Shown: piece after piece, positions 59,192-64,000 of the stretch
Layout of the letters: every line of letters begins with the position of its first letter
Numbering within the stretch: the stretch's first letter is position 1
NCBI RefSeq assembly: GCF_025263265.1
Contig: NZ_CP079869.1
Location: 3,534,001 to 3,598,000 of the forward strand
Origin: Mycobacterium sp. SMC-4
GTDB lineage: Bacteria; Actinomycetota; Actinomycetes; Mycobacteriales; Mycobacteriaceae
Length of the DNA stretch: 64,000 bases
Direction of reading: 5' to 3'
The notes under the pieces: generated by a model
Seen by the model: the letters and a program-made list of their open reading frames with translations, nothing else
The model's database searches: none
What the model was told of the DNA's origin: nothing
Made by a program: the position numbers and the translations under genes

Positions 59192-60865
59192 CTATCCCCG
59201 GGTGAGCTTGCGGTGGGTGACCCGGTGCGGGCGGGCCGCCTCGGCGCCGAGTCGCTCGACCTTGTTCTCCTCGTAGGCGGCGAAGTTGCCTTCGAACCAG
59301 AACCATTTGGCTTCGTTGTCGGCATCGCCCTCCCACGCCAGAATGTGGGTACACGTCCGATCCAGGAACCAGCGATCGTGGCTGATCACGACCGCACAGC
59401 CGGGGAAGTTCTCCAGCGCGTTCTCCAGCGAGCCCAACGTCTCGACGTCGAGGTCGTTCGTCGGCTCGTCGAGCAGGATGAGGTTGCCGCCCTCCTTGAG
59501 CGTCAGCGCCAGGTTCAGGCGGTTGCGCTCACCGCCGGACAGCACGCCTGCGGGCTTCTGCTGATCGGGGCCCTTGAAGCCGAATGCCGACACGTAGGCT
59601 CGCGACGGTATCTCGTTCTGACCGACCTCGATGTAGTCGAGCCCGTCGGAGACCACCTGCCACACCGTCTTGTTGGGGTCGATGCCGGCGCGACTTTGGT
59701 CGACGTAGCTCAGTTTGACTGTTTCACCGACCCTGACCGTGCCGCTGTCGGGCTGCTCGAGACCGACGATCGTCTTGAACAGCGTGGTCTTGCCGACACC
59801 GTTGGGGCCGATCACGCCGACGATGCCGTTGCGCGGAAGGGTGAACGAGAGGTCCTTGATCAGCTGGCGGCCGTCGAATCCCTTGTCGAGATGTTCGACC
59901 TCGACGACGACACTGCCCAATCGCGGGCCGGTCGGGATCTGGATCTCCTCGAAATCGAGTTTGCGGGTCTTCTCGGCCTCGGCAGCCATCTCCTCGTAAC
60001 GCTGCAGACGGGCCTTGTTCTTGGCCTGGCGGGCCTTGGCTCCGGAGCGCACCCACTCCAGCTCGTCTTTGAGTCGCTTCTGCAGCTTGGCGTCCTTGCG
60101 GCCTTGCACGGCGATGCGCTCGGCCTTCTTTTCCAGGTAGGTCGAGTAGTTGCCTTCGTACGGGTAGGCCCGTCCGCGGTCGAGTTCCAGGATCCATTCG
60201 GCGACGTTGTCGAGGAAGTAGCGGTCGTGGGTGACGGCCAGGATCGCGCCCTTGTACTCGGCAAGATGCTGCTCCAGCCACAACACGCTTTCGGCGTCGA
60301 GGTGGTTGGTGGGTTCGTCGAGCAGCAGCAGGTCGGGCTTGGACAGCAGCAGCCTGCACAGCGCGACGCGGCGACGCTCACCGCCGGACAGATGCGTCAC
60401 CGGCTCGTCAGGCGGCGGGCAGCGCAGCGCATCCATCGCCTGTTCGAGCTGGGAGTCGATGTCCCAGGCATCCGCGGCGTCGAGTTCCTCCTGGAGCTTG
60501 CCCATCTCTTCCATCAGCTCATCGGAGTAGTCGGTCGCCATCAGCTCGGCGACCTCGTTGTACCGGTTGAGCTTGCCCTTGATGGCAACGCCTGCCTCGA
60601 CGTTCTCGCGGACGGTCTTGGTTTCGTCCAGCTGGGGTTCCTGCTGCAGGATGCCCACGGTGGCGCCGGGCTGCAGGAACGCGTCACCGTTGTTGGGTTG
60701 GTCCAGTCCGGCCATGATCCGCAAGACGCTCGACTTGCCGGCCCCGTTGGGACCGACGACGCCGATCTTCGCGCCCGGAAGGAAGTTCAGCGTGACGTCG
60801 TCAAGAATGACCTTGTCGCCGTGCGCCTTGCGGACCTTCCGCATCGTGTAGATGAATTCGGCCAT
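59192..60865 (-). CDS. ettA: Energy-dependent translational throttle protein EttA (ABC-F)
   Basis: 557 aa from ATG 60865 with GGAGG just upstream; a longer frame upstream belongs to no protein. Two ABC domains: Walker A GPNGAGKSS and GPNGVGKTT, signatures LSGGERRRVALCRLL and LSGGERNRLNLALTL, joined by a charged linker (KLQKRLKDELEWVRSGAKAR). No membrane segments. ABC-F proteins of this type bind the ribosomal E site. Orthologue of Rv2477c. Confidence 0.95.
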   Translation of the reverse strand: MAEFIYTMRKVRKAHGDKVILDDVTLNFLPGAKIGVVGPNGAGKSSVLRIMAGLDQPNNGDAFLQPGATVGILQQEPQLDETKTVRENVEAGVAIKGKLNRYNEVAELMATDYSDELMEEMGKLQEELDAADAWDIDSQLEQAMDALRCPPPDEPVTHLSGGERRRVALCRLLLSKPDLLLLDEPTNHLDAESVLWLEQHLAEYKGAILAVTHDRYFLDNVAEWILELDRGRAYPYEGNYSTYLEKKAERIAVQGRKDAKLQKRLKDELEWVRSGAKARQAKNKARLQRYEEMAAEAEKTRKLDFEEIQIPTGPRLGSVVVEVEHLDKGFDGRQLIKDLSFTLPRNGIVGVIGPNGVGKTTLFKTIVGLEQPDSGTVRVGETVKLSYVDQSRAGIDPNKTVWQVVSDGLDYIEVGQNEIPSRAYVSAFGFKGPDQQKPAGVLSGGERNRLNLALTLKEGGNLILLDEPTNDLDVETLGSLENALENFPGCAVVISHDRWFLDRTCTHILAWEGDADNEAKWFWFEGNFAAYEENKVERLGAEAARPHRVTHRKLTRG

Positions 60866-60986
60866 TGCCTCCGATGTCGCCTTTCTCGACCCCGCGCTTC
60901 GCACTGCGGGATCATCTCGGACTCTGCGATCGTCGGGCCCCATCCTAGGCGTGACCGGCACCGCGTCGCCGCGGCGGTGCATGCGG

Positions 60987-61487
60987 CTACGCGCTGCGCG
61001 CCAGCCCGACGCTGACCTCCCCCGTGTCTGCAGCGGCGTCGCCGTCGCGATCGCCATCCTGATCGGACCCGACTGCCTGGTCCGAGCGGGTGTCACCGGC
61101 CGCGGGCGCGGCGTCGGCCGCGGATTCAGGGAGGCGACGTTTGTCGATATGGGCGATGCACCGCGCCAGGTCTGGTCCGACCGAAGTGGCCCGGATCTCC
61201 AGCGAGGACCGACGGTTGCCGTCGCGGTCCTCGTACTCGTTGGTGTAGAGGTGCCCGACCACGATGACGGCGTCACCCTTTCCGAGTCCCGCGCCGACGC
61301 CGGTCACCAGCCGGCCCCAGCAATTCACCGTCGCATACAACGAGTTGCCCGGCTCCCAGCTTCCGTCGGAGGTGCGCCGCCGCGAATTGCTGGCGACCCG
61401 GAACTTGTAGAGCCGCTGCTCGCCGACCCAGCGCAGTTCCGGAGCGGTGATCACGGTGCCCACGACGGTGATAGGTGTCTCGAACAT
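60987..61487 (-). CDS. Single-stranded DNA-binding protein (SsbB-like paralogue)
   Basis: 166 aa from ATG 61487, with AAAGGA 7 bases upstream. OB-fold core: FETPITVVGTVITAPELRWV, YKFRVASNSRRRTSDGSW and NCWGRLVTGVGAGLGKGDAV, VVGHLYTNEYEDRDGNRRSS. The C-terminus is an acidic Ala/Asp/Gly-rich tail that does not end in the DDxPF of canonical SSB. It therefore looks like the second mycobacterial SSB (Rv2478c), implicated in recombination or stress. Confidence 0.9.
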   Translation of the reverse strand: MFETPITVVGTVITAPELRWVGEQRLYKFRVASNSRRRTSDGSWEPGNSLYATVNCWGRLVTGVGAGLGKGDAVIVVGHLYTNEYEDRDGNRRSSLEIRATSVGPDLARCIAHIDKRRLPESAADAAPAAGDTRSDQAVGSDQDGDRDGDAAADTGEVSVGLARSA

Positions 61488-61653
61488 GATGGGGTCCTTT
61501 CGGAGATCTTTCGGCAGCGGGCCGGGCACGGTGCCCGACCCGTCGATGACACCTGCCATTGACCCCGGCAGCACCGACACGTCCGACCGCCACCACGGGA
61601 CTACCGCGCGGCACTGTGGATGGATGCGGCTTTGGGGAAAGCCGCAGACGATC

Positions 61654-63672
61654 TCAGTTCCCGGCGCGGTCGCGCCGGGCCAATTCGGCCAGCATCGCGT
61701 TATAGGCAGCCAGATCAGCATCCTCGTCGCGGTCAGCGGCGCGATCGAGGCGTTTGGCGGTACGTTCGTCGCTGCGGCGCCACTGCACGAACAGCGCCAC
61801 CAAAACGATGACCAGCGGCACTTCCCCTGCGGCCCAGGCAATTCCTCCGCCAAGCCGTTGATCGCCGAGCAGATCGGTGTGCCAGGGCAGCTGCAGCGAG
61901 CGGTAGAACTGCTCTCCCAGCACCGTCTGGGTGCCCATCAGCAGCACCCCGAAGAACGCGTGGAACGGCAGCGAGATGAACACCACCGCGAGCTTGACGA
62001 TCGACGGCAGCGGGCGCGGTGTCGGGTCGACCCCGATCACCACCCAGTAGAACAGGTAACCGCTGAGCAGGAAGTGCACGTTCATCGCGACGTGAGCGGC
62101 GTGGCTGCCCCCGGTCGCATCGAAGATGCCGCCGAAGTACAGGCCGTAGAAGCCGACGATGAACAGCGTCATCGCGACGAACGGGTTGGTCAGCACTTTC
62201 GACACCCGGGAGTGCAGTGCGGCGAGAAGCCATTCCCGGGGGCCCGGCGGGTCATTGCGGCCCGCAGCGGGCAGCGCCCGCAACGCCAAGGTCACCGGCG
62301 CCCCGAGCACCAGCAGGATGGGGGCCAGCATCGACAGCAGCATGTGGGCCACCATGTGCATGCTGAACATCGCCGGCATGTAGCGCCCGATGCCCGAGGA
62401 CGTCGCGATCAGCAGCACCAGGCAACCCAGAACCCACGCCACGGTGCGACCGGCCGGCCAGCTGTCACCCCGGCGGCGCAGCCGGCGCACCGCAGCCAGA
62501 TACACCAGGACCAGGACGATCGCAGCGCTGCCGAACAGCACGTCAAACCGCCAGTCCAGCAGCACGCGAGCCAGCGTCGGAGGACCGGCCAGGTCGTAGC
62601 CGATCTCAACGGCCGGGATCGACAGGTCGAAGTACCTCGGCGCCGGTGGTGGCGTGCGGCCCAGCGCCACCGCAACACCGAAGGTCAGTGCGAAGATCGC
62701 CGCCTCGACGACGGCGAGTCGGATCAGCGGCCCGCGCGCAGCCGGATCGCGTGCCACCGCGGCCACCCCGCGATGCCGCTGACGCCAGCCGAGATAGCCC
62801 AGCGCGCCCAGGGCCGCCACCTTGCCCAACACCAACAGGCCGTACTGGCTGTCGAGCAGGTCGGCGGGTTCGATCCGGACCCATGCGTTGATCACCCCGC
62901 TGAACGCCATCGCCACGAAGCACCACAGCGCCACCGCCGAGAACCTGCGGGCGGCTACGTCGCCGTGCTCGCCGCCGCGCCAGGCGTGCGCCAGCAATGC
63001 GAGCAGCCCGCCGGCCCACAACGCGCCCGCGACCATGTGGATCAGCAGGCTGTTGGTGGCGACGTCATGCGACCCGCCCGAAGCCGAATGTCCGGTCAGT
63101 ATCAGCGGCAGCAACGTGACCAGGGAGCCGGCGAACAGTACCGGCGTCCACGACCATCGCAGAACCGGCAACGCAACCAGGCAGACCACCGCGGCGAACA
63201 GCGCCGTCCAGCGCCAGGCACCGGCCACATCGATCAAACTGGCCACCGACCAGATGGTGGCCGGGCTCATCCGTGCCGACAACGGTTGACCGCTGACGTC
63301 GGAGACCGTCAACGCCACCATCAGCACCGCGCACACCGCCCAGACGCCCGAGGCGACCGTGGCTGTCCGCACCGCCCGGTACCCGCCGGCATCGAGCACG
63401 CCGTTGGCCTGCGGGGGTACCAGGAACGCGGCGAACAGGAACGACCCGATGGCCGTCACGGCCGCGATCTCACCGGCGGCCCGGACGAACGGCAACCCGT
63501 AGGTGGTCACCGGGCCGGGGTCGGGCAGGCCGGTGGCGGTCAGCGCGTCGGCCAGTGCGAGCGTCGACAAGGCCGCCGCGGTGACGCCGGCCAGCACCGC
63601 AACCCCGCAGAACAGCGTCCACACCGGCGCTCTACGCACATCGGTGGGGGCCGGCTGCCCAGGGGAGGTCAC
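61654..63672 (-). CDS. CopD-CtaG fusion: copper resistance/cytochrome c oxidase assembly membrane protein
   Basis: 672 aa with about 15 membrane helices, GTG start. The N-terminal half (to about 370) is CopD-like, with GSHDVATNSLLIHMVAGALW; the C-terminal half is the caa3-type CtaG domain: MPAMFSMHMVAHMLLSMLAP and FVAMTLFIVGFYGLYFGGIF, HVAMNVHFLLSGYLFYWVVI. The Met/His positions suit copper handling. The fusion is typical of actinobacteria (Rv0102 in M. tuberculosis). It probably delivers copper to the terminal oxidase, in line with ctaJ nearby. Confidence 0.9.
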   Translation of the reverse strand: MTSPGQPAPTDVRRAPVWTLFCGVAVLAGVTAAALSTLALADALTATGLPDPGPVTTYGLPFVRAAGEIAAVTAIGSFLFAAFLVPPQANGVLDAGGYRAVRTATVASGVWAVCAVLMVALTVSDVSGQPLSARMSPATIWSVASLIDVAGAWRWTALFAAVVCLVALPVLRWSWTPVLFAGSLVTLLPLILTGHSASGGSHDVATNSLLIHMVAGALWAGGLLALLAHAWRGGEHGDVAARRFSAVALWCFVAMAFSGVINAWVRIEPADLLDSQYGLLVLGKVAALGALGYLGWRQRHRGVAAVARDPAARGPLIRLAVVEAAIFALTFGVAVALGRTPPPAPRYFDLSIPAVEIGYDLAGPPTLARVLLDWRFDVLFGSAAIVLVLVYLAAVRRLRRRGDSWPAGRTVAWVLGCLVLLIATSSGIGRYMPAMFSMHMVAHMLLSMLAPILLVLGAPVTLALRALPAAGRNDPPGPREWLLAALHSRVSKVLTNPFVAMTLFIVGFYGLYFGGIFDATGGSHAAHVAMNVHFLLSGYLFYWVVIGVDPTPRPLPSIVKLAVVFISLPFHAFFGVLLMGTQTVLGEQFYRSLQLPWHTDLLGDQRLGGGIAWAAGEVPLVIVLVALFVQWRRSDERTAKRLDRAADRDEDADLAAYNAMLAELARRDRAGN

Positions 63673-63707
63673 GGTCCCAGGGTATGACCTCGGTCGCGGT
63701 GCTCTTG

Positions 63708-64000
63708 TCAGACCGCCTGGTGGCGCTCCTCACGCCGGCGCCGTTCCCGCGCGAAGAACTGCTTGCGCGCGTATCGGTCGACGGTGTTCATGTCGGTCAG
63801 GATCCCGCGCAGCTCGCGGCGGAACGCGGTACGACGGGCGCTCAGGTCGGCCGCAGGCCGCAGCAGGTCCTGGTCGGCAGCGACCTGTCGGCCGGTGGTG
63901 AACAACAGCGCCGACACCGACTCGTTGCTCTGCACCCGGCTCTGTGCGACGTACTGCCGACCCAACCCCAGCGCCTTGGCGGTCAGGTCCTTCTCCGAGA
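63708..64000 (-). CDS. plsB: Glycerol-3-phosphate acyltransferase PlsB, C-terminal fragment
   Basis: Only the last 97 codons or so lie in the window; the 5' end is beyond it. LTAKALGLGRQYVAQSRVQS and ESVSALLFTTGRQVAADQDL resemble the PlsB tail (RQ..., SxxLF.TALRLA). Synteny with Rv2482c (plsB2), which follows ssb-gdh-ettA in M. tuberculosis, supports it. The full enzyme acylates glycerol 3-phosphate at the sn-1 position in phospholipid synthesis. Confidence 0.72.
   Translation of the reverse strand, partial: SEKDLTAKALGLGRQYVAQSRVQSNESVSALLFTTGRQVAADQDLLRPAADLSARRTAFRRELRGILTDMNTVDRYARKQFFARERRRREERHQAV

Noticed and set aside
59213..61015. 600-codon plus-strand frame opposite ettA
   Set aside because: Antisense to an intact ABC-F gene; no motif.
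61447..63687. 746-codon plus-strand frame opposite the CopD-CtaG gene
   Set aside because: Arg/Gln/His-rich shadow without domain structure.

Overview
The window is a GC-rich actinobacterial chromosome segment, almost certainly from a rapidly growing mycobacterium (Mycolicibacterium type). The backbone genes (rpf, mobA, korB, korA, clpX, clpP2, clpP1, tig, nei, rpiB, the mycothiol-dependent reductase, pepN, HNH, glbO, the acyl-CoA thioesterase, gdh, the ABC-F gene, ssb, plsB) lie in the order I recall for M. tuberculosis Rv2450c to Rv2482c. The presence of gdh, ctaJ, two Rpf genes and many leaderless or GTG starts also fits Mycobacteriaceae.

Layout. 1-2301 (minus): a three-gene operon of dimethylamine monooxygenase type, divergent from a flavin monooxygenase (2419-3645). 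3623-4686 (minus): two resuscitation-promoting-factor genes with CRP-type palindromes upstream, followed by about 950 bp without a convincing gene, partly AT-rich. 5639-9362 (minus): mobA and the 2-oxoglutarate:ferredoxin oxidoreductase korAB. 9703-26650: a large myo-inositol/cyclitol catabolic region that interrupts the korA-clpX synteny. It holds a LacI regulator; a translationally coupled operon of a PhyH dioxygenase, an IolG-like enzyme, IolE and another Gfo/Idh/MocA enzyme; a single-ATPase sugar ABC transporter; a TIM-barrel isomerase; a GntR (IolR-like) regulator; and iolC, a Cgl0159-type putative aldolase, iolB, iolD and iolG. An identical 16-bp operator lies in front of the transporter and in front of iolC, which ties these promoters to the GntR regulator. 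Only iolA is missing.

26677-31308: type III glutamine synthetase, fdhD with a leaderless upstream ORF, and a glycosyltransferase. 31566-37112: the proteostasis block (clpX, clpP2, clpP1, tig) with a candidate ClgR box, a small collagen-like secreted protein, and tRNA-Pro and tRNA-Gly. 37142-43663: SPFH membrane protein, cytochrome P450, Crp/Fnr regulator, small membrane proteins, nei, rpiB and a TetR repressor. The TetR gene is separated from a divergent SDR gene by two perfect 15-bp palindromes.

44485-47281 (minus): a pyrimidine-salvage-like cassette of an NCS1 permease broken by one in-frame TGA, a yeast-type (Fcy1-like) cytosine deaminase, and an IPNS-fold dioxygenase without the usual RxS arginine. 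47433-64000: mycothiol-dependent reductase, aminopeptidase N, an HNH-like protein that lacks its first catalytic histidine, DUF5130, the aa3 oxidase subunit CtaJ, a canonical HNH protein, truncated haemoglobin GlbO, a conserved hypothetical, thioesterase, the 1620-aa NAD-glutamate dehydrogenase, EttA-type ABC-F ATPase, an SSB-like protein, a CopD-CtaG fusion and the 3' end of plsB. I saw no CRISPR array, rRNA, intact insertion sequence or prophage.
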